64,000 nt of DNA from Nitzschia sp. DOCU1. Taxonomy: Eukaryota; Bacillariophyta; Bacillariophyceae; Bacillariales; Bacillariaceae. A model generated the notes under the pieces. The model had not been told where the DNA came from and ran no database searches. It worked only from the letters and a program-made list of their open reading frames with translations. The DNA lies in NCBI GenBank assembly GCA_951394045.1, contig OX595987.1, positions 2,418,001 through 2,482,000 of the forward strand. Direction: 5' to 3'. The position numbers and the translations under genes were made by a program. Position 1 is the first letter of the stretch. Each line of letters begins with the position of its first letter. Positions 1-10,632 of the stretch are shown here, in pieces.

Positions 1-621
1 AAACAGACCAACAGGAGGAAAAGAGAAAGGAAGGACTTTAGGGACATCATCGTTGTTCCTGTTGAATGTTACAGGATCAAAAGTTAAAGATATGAAATTG
101 GCAGAAGGTGAAACTTGGAACAAATGCCCTCGACAAATAGAAATAGGGGTTGAGTTGCGATGGGAATGATGTCGACAGTAGTTTCAACTCCAACTTCCAC
201 GGGTATCCCAACGCGAGAAAGTTGAAGTTCCAAGAGGTTGTACACGTGGAAATAGAAGATACGGGAATGTGGAATTTCAACTTGCGGATTGATGTTGTGA
301 AAATTTAGGAGATTTCTGAATAATAGTTACACGTGGCAACCTCCGTTGTGAAACAGCCCTTTTTTGGGTGACCTGGCCCGCGCGCTCCTCTGCGCAGGTC
401 CGAAAGGCGAGCGAGAAAGAAGAAAATCGAAGACCGCGCCACGGCACGACAAAGACGTCGACCAAAAAACCCGGCACCTCGTCGGCATCTTCGGCACAGG
501 GGGTCATTGTTATTTGTTGTTGACGACTTACGGGAACCAGTCCAGCATTGTTGCACGTCATTGCGATAGAACTTCGGGAATCGAATTGCGTTTAAAAGCA
601 TCCATTGTGTCTCCTTTCAAA
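1..621. other. Upstream region of the DnaJ gene, no gene seen
   Basis: Reading frames here are short and mutually overlapping, with no recognisable protein. The DnaJ frame is open from about position 364, but the residues before the Met at 622 are basic and unlike a J-protein N-terminus. I read this as 5' flank plus untranslated leader, and the left edge may belong to a gene outside the window. Confidence 0.5.
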
Positions 622-1827
622 ATGAGTCGCCATCGCACCTACAGTTCCTGGTGGTTGAAACTCTTTCAGCTATGTGCCCTGCTGTCCATTGTAAATGCCG
701 AGGATTTTTACCAGCTCTTGGGCATTTCTCGAACAGCGACTGCCAAAGAAATCAAAAAAGCATATCGCCAGAAATCCCTAGAGTTTCATCCCGACAAAAA
801 TAAAGCGGAAGGAGCCGCCGAAAAGTTTGCCGAGATCAACAGAGCTTATGAAGTTTTGTCGGACGAGGAGAAACGCAAAGTTTATGATCGTCACGGAGAG
901 GAGGGTCTAAAGCAGCACGAACAACGTGAGGCTGGCGGTGGGGGTTTCGGTGGATCACCCTTTGACGACTTTTTTGGCTTTGGTCAGAGGCAGCGTCGAA
1001 ATCAGGACCAGCGCACGCCATCGGTCGACATACCTTTGGAGTTGACTTTGGAACAGCTTTACAAGGGTGAGACGTTTGAGGTTTCTTACGTACGCCAAGT
1101 GTTATGTCTACGATGGGAGATGTGTATGAAGCCGAATCAGGAGTGTCAAGGCCCTGGCATTCGTATGCGAAGGCAGCAGATTGCACCTGGCTTTGTCCAG
1201 CAATTCCAGCAGCATGATGACAAATGCGTCGCTCCAGGCAAAATGTGGTTGGACAATTGCTCGGATTGTCCCAACAAAACTGAGACAGAAAAGATCGATT
1301 TGACCATTGACGTCAATAAAGGGTCTCGACCTGGCGAAGCAATCACATTCGAAGGTGTGACGGATGAAAAACCAGGATACAAACCTGGCGATCTCAACTT
1401 TATCATCAATGAAAAGCCGCACAAGGAATATCATCGCGATGGCGACCACTTGTACAAGACAATGGAAATTCCATTGGTAGATGCTTTGGTAAGTGCATGG
1501 GGTTGTGTAAATTGTAGAAATGATGCTGGGAGCTGTTTGCTAATACGTGCCATTTTATAGACTGGTTTCTCGGTAACTCTGAAACAACTGGACGGGGAAG
1601 AATTCACTGTGAAAGTCGATGATATTGTCGAATGTGACGAGGTATTGCGAGTTCCCGGGAAAGGAATGCCGCGACGAAGTGGGCGGGGTTTCGGTGATTT
1701 ATTCATTACGTTTGAGGTGGACTTCCCCAACCATCTTTCACCCGAACAAAAAGCCCAGCTTCGAAGCGTACTCGGCAGTGCAGGCAACAGTAAGCAGTCC
1801 CCGCCAGCCCAAGAGTCGGAGCTGTAA
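622..1827 (+). CDS. DNAJB11: ER-resident DnaJ co-chaperone (ERdj3/DNAJB11-like)
   Basis: Two exons, 622-1488 and 1561-1827, with a 72-bp GTAAGT...TAG intron joined in phase 0; 377 residues. I start at 622 because this Met opens a hydrophobic signal peptide ending near NAEDFY. The J domain follows, with HPD at residues 56-58, then a Gly/Phe linker. The substrate-binding region lacks the four CxxCxGxG zinc motifs and instead has scattered cysteines ([14 protein letters not shown]), as in ERdj3. The C-terminal part carries the GDLNF and [10 protein letters not shown] strands typical of class I/II J-proteins. The role by family is to stimulate BiP ATPase in the ER lumen. No KDEL-type tail is seen, also as in ERdj3. 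It converges with the lipoyl synthase gene. Confidence 0.9.
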
Positions 1828-1963
1828 ATGAATACATTTTGTAGAAAGTAACGAAACCCAGGTGTACTATCATCTAGATAGTCCTGTCTGGTGTTTGAAA
1901 CCGAGCCGAGCTACTGTAGAACGATTGCACACTCACAGCCCTATCTCTATCGATCTTAATATC

Positions 1964-3079
1964 TTAGTTGGCGGCAACAGCTTCTTCCTCTTTCTGTTGA
2001 TTCAGATAGTTCTTCAAAAAGAACTCGCCGGCCTTGTAACTCGAACGCACCAACGGGCCCGATGCAACATACTTGAAGCCCATGCTTTCGGCTGTCTTCT
2101 GCCATTCTTCAAACTTCTCCGGCGTGACATATTCCTTGACTGCCAAATGATGCTTTGTTGGTTGCAAATACTGGCCAAATGTAACCACGTCTACGTCGAC
2201 TGCCCTTAGGTCTTTTAGGGTTTGTAAAACCTCGTTGCCCGTTTCTCCAAGACCAAGCATAAGGGATGTCTTCGTCAAGCAACGGCTGACCGACTTTGCG
2301 TATTTCAAAACTCCCAACGACTGATGGTATTTCGCACGATGATCCCGTACACGGGGAGTGAGCCGTTCTACTGTTTCCATGTTGTGGGCAAAGACGTCTA
2401 GCCCCGAGGTCGCGACATTCCGAATTAATTCCTCGTTGCCTTGAAAGTCTGGAGTCAAAGCTTCGACTAGCAGATCTGGTTTCTTTTCCTTTAACTTTTG
2501 TACCACTTGACGAAAGTGGTTCGAGCCTTGATCTTCTAAATCATCACGATCAACACTCGTCAAAACGACATAATCCAGTCCCCACTTGGCAATGGCCGAG
2601 GAAACTTTCTCAGGTTCTTCAGGATCCAAGGGAGGCGGGGCCCGAGATGTCTTTACAGAGCAAAACCGACATCCTCGTGTGCACGTATCTCCCATGATCA
2701 TAATGGTGGCGGTGGCCGTTTGATCTTCGCCTCCACCCCAGCAGTCTCCAATGTTTGGACAACGAGCTTCTTCGCAAACCGTCGCCAGTCCCAGTTCTCG
2801 GACCGTGTTTCTCAGGTGTTGATAATTTTCCGAATCTGCCGGACTGGCCTTGAGCCATCGAGGCTTCGGAAGAATCTTAGACGAACGAGGAGCAGCCTTC
2901 TTGCGGATGGGTCGTTCTCCGGCCGCAAATTCATCCAAACTGTTGCCCTCTTCGCTCGACAGCTGTTCGCGCAAAGCTTGCAATCGTGATGCCTTTGTGA
3001 CTTCGACAACAGCTGGCTGCGTCGAAAAGAGCCGCCGGCTTAGGACTCTACTGCCACTACTTTTACTCAGTCGAAACAT
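1964..3079 (-). CDS. LIAS: Lipoyl synthase, mitochondrial (radical SAM)
   Basis: Single exon, 371 residues. It inserts sulfur into protein-bound octanoyl groups to make lipoate for 2-oxoacid dehydrogenases and glycine cleavage. Both cluster motifs are intact: the auxiliary 4Fe-4S motif CX4CX5C (C102, C107, C113) and the radical-SAM motif CX3CX2C (C133, C137, C140). The family's C-terminal RSSY motif is present. The start at MFRLSK gives a basic, Ser-rich N-terminus like a mitochondrial presequence. The frame stays open upstream to 3361, but that stretch looks like leader. The neighbouring aminotransferase diverges from a shared 515-bp promoter. Confidence 0.95.
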   Translation of the reverse strand: MFRLSKSSGSRVLSRRLFSTQPAVVEVTKASRLQALREQLSSEEGNSLDEFAAGERPIRKKAAPRSSKILPKPRWLKASPADSENYQHLRNTVRELGLATVCEEARCPNIGDCWGGGEDQTATATIMIMGDTCTRGCRFCSVKTSRAPPPLDPEEPEKVSSAIAKWGLDYVVLTSVDRDDLEDQGSNHFRQVVQKLKEKKPDLLVEALTPDFQGNEELIRNVATSGLDVFAHNMETVERLTPRVRDHRAKYHQSLGVLKYAKSVSRCLTKTSLMLGLGETGNEVLQTLKDLRAVDVDVVTFGQYLQPTKHHLAVKEYVTPEKFEEWQKTAESMGFKYVASGPLVRSSYKAGEFFLKNYLNQQKEEEAVAAN

Positions 3080-3594
3080 TGTGAGAGAAATCAGATGGAA
3101 GTAAAGTATGCAACAAAACGCCCAGTATGAATCGAAAGGAGAAGGGATAGAATTGTGATGCTGGAAGCAAAACGAAAGTGAAGTTGCGAACGACGAGATT
3201 CTTCGCGGCAGAAACCCGAGCATGTTCAATCCAACGAGTCGGAAATCCGCTGACGCTGAAAGCGGCCGCTGCGCCGGCCGGGCACCTGCGCTCGGGGTTG
3301 GCTGGCGCGCGAAAACGCATGTTGGACTAACGACAGACAGACAGACAGTCAGTGACGTCAATCGTATCGTATCATCTCACATCACAGCCATTTTGATGCC
3401 GGTCGCATTCGTTCCTTCCATCCATAGATTTTACATTCATCTTCAGGACCAGGACACCTTTTCGGTCCTCAGAGTGTAGTAGCTTTGCTCCGGTCTACGC
3501 CGCCCCTGCCTCAAGCTACCAGTGTGACATCTCGATCTTAGTCTAATTACCCCGATTTGCTTGCTAAAGACGAACGAACTCGAAACAAGTCACC
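3080..3594. promoter_or_regulatory. Divergent promoter between LIAS and the aminotransferase
   Basis: No coding sequence is supported in these 515 bp. They hold a short GACA microsatellite (3332-3348) followed directly by a perfect TGACGTCA palindrome at 3353-3360. TGACGT is the core of bZIP/CRE sites and of the CO2/cAMP-responsive elements described in Phaeodactylum. Its use here is inference. Confidence 0.4.
3332..3348. repeat. GACA tetranucleotide microsatellite
   Basis: About four GACA units in tandem within the LIAS/aminotransferase intergenic region, just before the TGACGTCA palindrome. Confidence 0.8.
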
Positions 3595-4912
3595 ATGGCT
3601 AGTCGACGAGCTTCTTCCGTGGAATCATTCAAGGTGATGGATGTTCTCAAGCGAGCCAACGAATTGCAGGCAGAGGGTCACAAAGTTTTGCATTGCGAGG
3701 TGGGGCAACCTGAAACAGGAGCGCCCAAGCAAGTTGCAGATGCGGCTGTTGCCGCCTTGACGGAACCCCAAGTCTTGGGTTACACTGATGCCTTTGGACT
3801 TTTGCCACTACGCGAGAAAATTTCAAAGTACTACCAGCAGAAATATGGTATTCCGGTAGATTCCGTACCAACAAATCGTATTGTTGTCACGACGGGATCA
3901 TCAGGTGGGTTCTTATTGGCGTTTACTGGGTGTTTTGATACGGGCGACTATGTGGCGATTGCATCATCGGGATATCCATGCTATCGCAATATTCTTTCCG
4001 CACTTGGCTGCAATTTGGCTTCAGTGCCAATTAATGAGGAATTCAAATTGACAGCCAAGGAACTACAGGCAGAAATTGAGCGAAGGAAAGAGTCGGGTGA
4101 GCCACCTCTCAAGGGACTCATTTTGTCGTCACCGAGTAACCCGACAGGTGCCATGCTGCATCCAGACGAGCTCAAAGAACTATGCTTGCTTTGTGAAAAG
4201 GAAAACATTCAATTTCTGTCAGACGAGATCTACCACGGTATCAGTTATGGAACCAAGGAGGCTACGGCGTTGGAGTTTTCGGCCAAAAGTCTCGTTATCA
4301 ACTCCTTCTCCAAATACTATTCGAGTAAGAAATCATGTTTGACTCGCTGGAATGCGCTTCTGATATATGCTCACTAGGCTATTCCACCTTGTTCTTTCTC
4401 TCAGTGTCTGGATGGAGATTGGGCTGGATGGTCATTCCTGAAACTCATTTGGATGCCATCAACAGCCTTCAACAGAACATGTTTATCAACGCACCTACGA
4501 TTTCACAGACGGCAGCGCTCAAGTGCTGGGACGAAGATACGATTGCTGATCTGGAGAAACACGTTCAAAAGTATCGAACCAGTCGACAGCTCATTTTGGA
4601 TCAGCTACAAAAGTTTAAGGAATTGCACCCAAAAAATATCGCACCCGCGGACGGGGGTTCTATATTTACGTGGATTTGGATGAGAACATTGCGCCGGGCT
4701 TTGGGTCGGTAATGATGTGCCAGTGCCTATTGGAAGAAAAGTATGTTGCCTTCACACCCGGCATTGATTTCGAGGATCCTGCTACAGCTTTAGGCGATCG
4801 GCGATTCCGCATATCTTATGCTGGTGGTATTGAAACAGTTCGAGAGGCTATGGAACGATTCCTCGAATTCTGGCCATCTTGGATAGCGCGCGTCCGCGAC
4901 GCAAAGAAATAG
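3595..4912 (+). CDS. Class I/II aminotransferase (PLP), with an apparent frameshift
   Basis: Exon 1 is 3595-4324. An 80-bp intron (GTAAGA...CAG) follows, and exon 2 starts at 4405; the join recreates the conserved SFSKYYSMSGWRLGW block with the PLP lysine at K240. Other fold-type I landmarks are present: SSPSNPTG, the SDEIY aspartate and, near the end, FRISYAGG (PLP phosphate and carboxylate side). The reading frame shifts inside a G run at 4653-4657: sequence up to ADGG is in one frame and FYIYVDLDEN onward in another. One extra G would restore a 412-residue protein. This could be a homopolymer sequencing error or a broken allele. The substrate cannot be assigned; the layout resembles aspartate/aromatic or alanine-type enzymes. 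Its stop lies 19 bp from the convergent VIT gene. Confidence 0.85.
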
Positions 4913-4931
4913 AACCTGTTACTTTTTAATA

Positions 4932-5756
4932 TTATGATCGAACTACATGATCAAAGAATACGCCGATGTAGTAGGCAAGCACTCCACCCACACCTGCTAT
5001 GAGTAAATTTTCCATGGAAGCTCTGAAGCAGTTTCCTCTAGTTGCCCATGTCTTGATTCCGCCGACAAGTAGCAGCCCTGAGACTGTCGCCACGGTGGCA
5101 ATGATCAAGGCTTGCGTGGTGGACTGATGGGTGAAAGCAAATGGTACAACGGAGGGCAAGGAACCCAAAAAGAACAATAGTCCAGAAGCAACAGCTGCAG
5201 CCACTGGCGATCTCTTCTCCTCTTCCACAACACCGAACTCCAGGGAAACCATCAATTTCAGCAACGAATCTGGATTGCTTTTGTAGTGTGCAATGAGCTG
5301 CTGTCGAAGCTCATCCGTTTCCGAGGAAATTCCTATCGTTTCGAGTAGCTCACCCACTTCTCGTATTTCTGAAGCCATGTGGTCACGAATGTGCAATCTT
5401 TCCAAGCCAATTTCTCCGTCCAACACTTCGTTTTGACTTTTTGTGGCGACATATTCGCCAGATGACATGGAGATGGCTCCTGCCAGCGCTCCTGCAATGG
5501 CAGTGAGCAAGATGTCGGTCGGTGACAGGCCGCTACCGACAACACCCACCACCAGCAGAAAGGTCGAAACAAGACCATCATTAACTCCGAGCATCATATC
5601 TCTCCAATATTGCCGATGTTTTCCCAGGTGCTCAACGTGGGGAGGGTCCTCTCCTGACGCTGGGGATTGCCCGTCAGGAGTAGGCGTTGTTTTGGCGGGC
5701 TCAGCGGTCCCGTAGTCAATGCTTCGTTTGCAGTCTTCCATGATGTCGCTTGGCAT
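4932..5756 (-). CDS. VIT/CCC1-family iron or manganese transporter
   Basis: Single exon, 274 residues. After a polar N-terminus comes the family's first membrane helix block (RDMMLGVNDGLVSTFLLVVGV), then an Ala/Gly-rich helix and the SSGEYVATKSQ motif. An acidic cytosolic segment rich in Glu follows (the metal-binding part in VIT1 proteins), then three more hydrophobic helices. That gives the usual five-helix plan. The family exports Fe2+/Mn2+ from the cytosol into vacuoles by proton antiport. A second in-frame Met (MEDCKRS) lies five codons inside and could be the start. Confidence 0.88.
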   Translation of the reverse strand: MPSDIMEDCKRSIDYGTAEPAKTTPTPDGQSPASGEDPPHVEHLGKHRQYWRDMMLGVNDGLVSTFLLVVGVVGSGLSPTDILLTAIAGALAGAISMSSGEYVATKSQNEVLDGEIGLERLHIRDHMASEIREVGELLETIGISSETDELRQQLIAHYKSNPDSLLKLMVSLEFGVVEEEKRSPVAAAVASGLLFFLGSLPSVVPFAFTHQSTTQALIIATVATVSGLLLVGGIKTWATRGNCFRASMENLLIAGVGGVLAYYIGVFFDHVVRS

Positions 5757-6246
5757 GATTTATGTGAGGGGCAGTCGTGTCAAAAGTACAAACGAGACGA
5801 AAGAAGAATCTAATAGATTGATGTGTGTTTTGATTCCTTCATTCATTCGTACACAATCAATGCGAAGAGAGATGACTGTGACTATGATGAGAGTTCTCAT
5901 TTATTGTCGGGTGGTGTACGACATCGAATCGAACCGCTATAGTAGCGCTTTCAAGTGTGATCGGAGGCAGTCGATTGATGAGCTTTCTGTGTGACGCTTT
6001 TTTGGCGCGACTGTTTCGTTTGGATCAGGTTATGGGCCAAAATCACCTTGGCTTCCACCGACCACTTTCGTTTTGGCTTCCTTGTGATTTTTGTGCCCGT
6101 TCTCTGTTCGATTTTGATCCTCGTCGTCGCCGGATGCATCTTGGTGTGCCAACTGCTCTACCAAAGATTAAAGAGATCTCACGACAGTCCTTCCAGCTTT
6201 TTGTTGGAAGCGCTGAAACGCATACCTTATAAGGCGTCTTGTTACA
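5757..6246. promoter_or_regulatory. Divergent promoter between the VIT transporter and the SET gene
   Basis: A 490-bp divergent intergenic stretch. Short frames here, including a hydrophobic one from 5991 that runs into the SET gene, show no recognisable domain. No clear motif was found. Confidence 0.4.
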
Positions 6247-7662
6247 ATGGAGGCGTTATTGGATCAGGCCGATGCCCTTGTGTTGACGGCGGGAGAAAAT
6301 GGCCCAGAACGGCCCGACTTTGAGATCCCCGAAGAATTGATGCCTTATACCACCCTTCGTGATATTCTCGAGATCCGTGAAAATCCAAGTAAGGGGAAGG
6401 GCCTGTTCGCAACCAAGCCGTTGGCTGCAGGGACGCTCTTGTTAGTGGGGAAGCCGATTGCATGGGCTCTAGATACCGAGTGGGATGGCGGAGTTCCTGA
6501 CGAAGAAATTGAAGATATGGAAGAAGATTCCGAGCATCCTGCCGAGCCAGAAGAATCTCATGTAAATGAACTTATTGTTCTAGAATCTTTACACGCTATC
6601 AAGGAAGATCCCAATGTATGGTTGGAAAAGATCACAAACCTTTATCCACGCGACCCGGTAGACATTGAGTCGTCGCCGGTTTGGATCAGCAAGGATGACG
6701 ACATTTTTGCGCAGTTTGAGCAAATGATCCACGAACTTGAAGGCATACCGGCGCTCAAGGGAAAGTCCAATGAAATATCGAAACGGCTTCCTCTGATCAT
6801 CCGATACAATGTGCTCTCTATGGAAACTTGCCCCGAGATGCTTAGTCACCCTGGACCGACCGGCCATTCGTCCCTGTCGGGAGTCGGTTTATACTTTTTG
6901 CCGTCTTTCTTCAATCATGATTCTCGTCCCAATGCATCTCGGTATTCCGTCGGGGACATCATGTGGTTTGTGGCCAATCAAGACATTCCAGCCGGGGAGG
7001 AGGTTTGTATTAGCTATCTGGAACACGACATTTTATGTGAAAGCGCCTACCGCAGGAACGTCATGCTGACACTAGATTTCAAAGAAGAGGAAGATTCAAC
7101 CAATGCTGTAACTGATGGTCCAGGAATTCCGGTTGTAGACAGTGAAGTTCAGAATGAGCTAATGACCATGCCACCCTTCGAACGGCTAGAAAATATTGAT
7201 CAATTGATGAAACAGGCAGCAGGCGAGACGTTGCCCGATGGCGAAGCAATCGAGGATGACGGCATGGATGTCCATGGAGAGGCGTGGTTCGAATGCGACG
7301 TGCAGAACTTGCGCATTTTGAAGGCCATTACATTGGACAGCCTGGGGCAGTCCAAAGAGGCAATTGGGATATGGGAACAGTGCATAGAGTTTGTAGAGAC
7401 AAAGCTACCTCCCAACGATGAAAGTACAGTCGTTATGCGAGTCCAGGCCGCTCTTTGTGCCTGGACGATAAAGGAAGAGCAAAGAGCCCGTGCGCATGCC
7501 GCAAAAGCACTTCAAGTTCATAATTTGATCTTTGGAGGTGGCGTCCACCGCTTTCGACGAAGATTTCAAAAGGAGTTTTGTCTGAATCTCCGGCAGGATT
7601 CCGGCGCCGATGAGAGGTCAGCTGAAAATATTCTTTGGCCTTATTCGGATAACGGAGAGTAA
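6247..7662 (+). CDS. SET-domain protein, SMYD-like
   Basis: Single exon, 471 residues. The SET N-part is seen as GKGLFATKPLAAGTLLL near residues 52-70. A long insert follows, then the catalytic C-part FFNHDSRPNA (the NHSCxPN equivalent) and GEEVCISY with the conserved Tyr. The C-terminal third is helical and TPR-like (LDSLGQSKEAIGIWEQC), as in SMYD proteins. A SET split by an insert plus a C-terminal helical domain suggests a SMYD-type lysine methyltransferase. No MYND zinc finger is evident in the insert, so the substrate is unknown. It starts at the first ATG after the divergent promoter. Confidence 0.8.
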   Translation: MEALLDQADALVLTAGENGPERPDFEIPEELMPYTTLRDILEIRENPSKGKGLFATKPLAAGTLLLVGKPIAWALDTEWDGGVPDEEIEDMEEDSEHPAEPEESHVNELIVLESLHAIKEDPNVWLEKITNLYPRDPVDIESSPVWISKDDDIFAQFEQMIHELEGIPALKGKSNEISKRLPLIIRYNVLSMETCPEMLSHPGPTGHSSLSGVGLYFLPSFFNHDSRPNASRYSVGDIMWFVANQDIPAGEEVCISYLEHDILCESAYRRNVMLTLDFKEEEDSTNAVTDGPGIPVVDSEVQNELMTMPPFERLENIDQLMKQAAGETLPDGEAIEDDGMDVHGEAWFECDVQNLRILKAITLDSLGQSKEAIGIWEQCIEFVETKLPPNDESTVVMRVQAALCAWTIKEEQRARAHAAKALQVHNLIFGGGVHRFRRRFQKEFCLNLRQDSGADERSAENILWPYSDNGE

Positions 7663-8562
7663 TGATGAAAGAGAGAAACCTTTGCGGCTGGATCAAAGGC
7701 TACAGTTGACTTTGGTGAGACATACGGCCGCGGCGATTCACGAAAGCTGACTCGTATACCTGGACCAGCACATGGGCACCTTACACCTTCTAATGAATAA
7801 ATTTTCAAGCAATTCGCTGCCCGTGGCTTAGACCGGGAATATAGCCTGCCATCAATGTGTCCACTCGCGTGCGGGTTAGTGCATTAAATACTGAGTTGTG
7901 CTTTGGCAATGAGATAGCACTCATGGAATCGCTCCGAATAAAGCCTTTACTTCAGGATTGCGCAAAATCGTTGGGATACGAGCAAACACACGAAACGGGA
8001 ATATGTATTACATCAATTGTTAATGAAGAGGGCTTGGCGAGGCCTTTGGGGTGGGGATACATGACTGCTTTACTCATGGAAAGAGCAAGTGAGCTCTCGA
8101 AATGGTTGGCATTGAAAAAACCAAAATTTCGTGCCGATGGCGGACGTGTTCTCCGTCACATGGCCGTGCATGCGCCACCATGAATTGCCCTTGTTCTTCT
8201 TTTGCTATCCAGTCCCAAAGAGGGAGCTAGCCGGCTCCGCGCAGGCCTAGCTTGATGTACTTCAGGGCTATAATGATGATGTGGGCGGCACATTTCATAT
8301 ATATTGGTATTCTAATATTTTCTTTTAAATCATGCATTTAGAAAATATTCATTTTTGTATGTTTTCAAAAAGCCGGCATGGCAGTGGCTGGTTTTTTGCT
8401 CACAAAATTGCAACTTGTGATGAAAGCGGTCATGACAGGCACCACTGCGAAATCGCCAATTCAAGAGCCCTTCTTGTGATCCACTTGTTCCTCCTCCCCT
8501 TTGGGCTGCAAGAGTAACAGCGACTTATACATACAGTACAGATTAAAAATTCAGCCGTGACA
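7663..8562. other. Intergenic stretch without a convincing gene
   Basis: About 900 bp between two genes on the same strand. The longest frame (7857-8183) begins at GTG, with the first ATG at 7923, and has no recognisable motif. I see no RNA gene. It must hold the 3' end of the SET gene and the promoter of the gene starting at 8563. Confidence 0.4.
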
Positions 8563-10230
8563 ATGAAGCTTTCTTTGGGCGCCATCGTCGCTGCCGTCCT
8601 TGTTGTACCAGGGGTAGAGGGCACGTTTTTCCGAGATGTTATTGCTGGTGGTCGGCAAGCAAAGAATACACTCCAGAAGGAATTACTGGCCAAGGCGGTA
8701 CCTCTGGAGGAGTATCGGAGAAATCTGAGAGCTCATGGATATGATTTTGCCATAGACGAAACGCGGAACCTTCAGGACAACAATGATGACTACTACATCA
8801 ATGAGAATTACATGTACAATTTTACCGGATACTCTCTGAAGTACGCTGCGTGTCAGCCAGTTCAAAAGTTTTCGGAAGATGCCATTAATGCTGGAGAATA
8901 TACACCCTTGATCACAGACGATATTGTTATTCTCCGTCTGTGCCCATCCAAATCTTGTAATATGATTCGACAGTTTGGCTGCACGTACAACTATGTTGAA
9001 TATGCTGTGGGCATTAGCGACTACGTTCGCATCATGCTTCGAAACACTCTTGATAAAGAACAACAATTGTGCAACTACTGCAATGCTTGTGCAAATACCA
9101 ATCAACGTAAACTTCAGGGCGAGAACCAGGATAACCAGAATGACAACCAAGATCGGAACGAGAACCAGGAGAATCAAGAAGGTATGGACGAGCAGAATCA
9201 GATGGATGATGGAGGAGAAGAAGATATGGGTGATGATGCAGTACAACAGGATGGAGATGAAGACAACCAGGCCGGAGGCGACGATGGTCAGTGGGCAAAT
9301 GACTATTACGCTGACGATGAATCATGTTCCGATTACGAATCGTATTGCTACAGCAATGGAGAAGCGCTGTGCAATGACAACGCCGACGACGATGGTGGGT
9401 ACCTAGACACGGAGGGCTACCTTGATTACATGGGGTGCACAAATGTTAATGGCTATTACATCCGACCGCGTTGCGATGGTTACAAGCAAACTATCAGTAT
9501 GGGCATCTACTACGACAAATTCTGCTCCCAGTATGCGGGAGAGAAGGTCAGCATGAACACGTTGAAAATTGGGGTTTCGCCCAACGCCTTTGTTGATTAC
9601 TATGGCACCAAAGCCTGCATCGACTGCTCTGAAAGTGTAAGTTACGACCGGACGACGACAATGCAAACAACAGCTCGTGACAAATGGCACTCACTTGTGT
9701 GTTTCGATCTTTTTTCTTTGACGCAGAATTATCCTCCTTACTTTAGCGCGAATTCCAACTTGTGTAATCGCATGCATGTCTCCGCAGCCACTTGCTCCAG
9801 CAAGTTGAAGGACGACGTCATGTTCATCACGAACTCCAGTAGCGAGGAAACTGCTTGTTCATACATTGAAAGTCTTCGATATGGAACCTACGATGAAGAA
9901 GGTCGATTGTACAGCTCCTATTTCAAATCCGCCACCCGTGAAGTGACTGACGGTCAAAAGATGGGTCTTGTGGCATCCCTGTTACTCTGCACACTATTGG
10001 CCGTGTATTCCTGCTATTTGCACCACTCAATTACCAACTTGCTCATCAAGTCTTTAAGTCATACGGATCTGTTGCCACCTTCTCGCAGCCGACAGCGAAG
10101 TCGAAGTGGCAGCCGACGTTCTCGCAATGGTCGTCGGTCCGCCGGCAATACCGAAAGGAATACTGACGAAGAATGGAATTCCGTGCAAAGGGTTTCCAAC
10201 CAGCGCGGAATGAGCCGCAGCAGACGTTGA
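8563..10230 (+). CDS. Secreted or membrane cysteine-rich protein with acidic linker and RS-rich tail
   Basis: Open for 555 codons from the ATG at 8563. The N-terminus is a signal peptide (MKLSLGAIVAAVLVV). An ectodomain follows with VILRLCPSKSCN, GCTYNYVEY and CNYCNAC, a cysteine pattern I associate with a large diatom/stramenopile family of secreted proteins of unknown function. Then come an Asn/Gln/Asp/Glu-rich linker (about residues 183-247), a second Cys-rich part, one membrane helix near residues 468-488, and a cytosolic tail of alternating Arg/Ser (SRSRQRSRSGSRRSR). Positions 9637-9726 look like a 90-nt intron (GTAAGT, pyrimidine tract, CAG) that keeps the frame open; if removed, the protein is 525 residues. 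Function unknown; a cell-surface role is inference. Confidence 0.75.
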   Translation: MKLSLGAIVAAVLVVPGVEGTFFRDVIAGGRQAKNTLQKELLAKAVPLEEYRRNLRAHGYDFAIDETRNLQDNNDDYYINENYMYNFTGYSLKYAACQPVQKFSEDAINAGEYTPLITDDIVILRLCPSKSCNMIRQFGCTYNYVEYAVGISDYVRIMLRNTLDKEQQLCNYCNACANTNQRKLQGENQDNQNDNQDRNENQENQEGMDEQNQMDDGGEEDMGDDAVQQDGDEDNQAGGDDGQWANDYYADDESCSDYESYCYSNGEALCNDNADDDGGYLDTEGYLDYMGCTNVNGYYIRPRCDGYKQTISMGIYYDKFCSQYAGEKVSMNTLKIGVSPNAFVDYYGTKACIDCSESVSYDRTTTMQTTARDKWHSLVCFDLFSLTQNYPPYFSANSNLCNRMHVSAATCSSKLKDDVMFITNSSSEETACSYIESLRYGTYDEEGRLYSSYFKSATREVTDGQKMGLVASLLLCTLLAVYSCYLHHSITNLLIKSLSHTDLLPPSRSRQRSRSGSRRSRNGRRSAGNTERNTDEEWNSVQRVSNQRGMSRSRR

Positions 10231-10632
10231 GCATAACAAATCCACGCAGTCAGTTTCGTGTTTTGATCATGCCAGTTTCATAACACAAGTACAATTATTT
10301 CGTTTGTGATCATAAGCTATGTTTCATAGACAAAAGAGTAGAGGAGCAAAACAAAGAGTCTTTTTCTGCTAAATTGTTGTAGTACTCGAATAGGTCCAAT
10401 AATTTCGCGCCAAAATCTGCATCGCATTGCCTCAAAGACCTCGTATTCTACTGCAAATAAATACCGAAGCATACGTCTACGAGCTCCCAATGATGTCGCC
10501 TACGAACAACACGCGATTCGATGATTCTTCCTTCATTCGTTCATTTTCGACCATGATGACAGGGCGGAGCCAAGGGAATCCATCGATCGAGCATTGAACG
10601 AGTCGGTTCTTTCTGCATAAAGGTTTGAAACC
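10231..10632. other. Intergenic, nothing recognised
   Basis: About 400 AT-leaning bp between two same-strand genes. No open frame of note, no repeat and no RNA gene seen. Confidence 0.4.

Noticed and set aside
5925..5950. tRNA-like GGTTCGATTCG on the minus strand
   Set aside because: Only a partial B-box match with no acceptor stem or A box nearby.
5991..6323. Hydrophobic 110-codon frame running into the SET gene
   Set aside because: Overlaps the start of a well-supported gene in another frame; hydrophobicity comes from T-rich promoter sequence.
7857..8183. 108-codon plus-strand frame
   Set aside because: Starts at GTG, first ATG 22 codons later, no recognisable motif or composition bias; likely chance.
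8683..9246. 187-codon minus-strand frame
   Set aside because: Antisense to the secreted protein; its Ile/Val/Leu richness comes from the Asp/Asn-rich linker.
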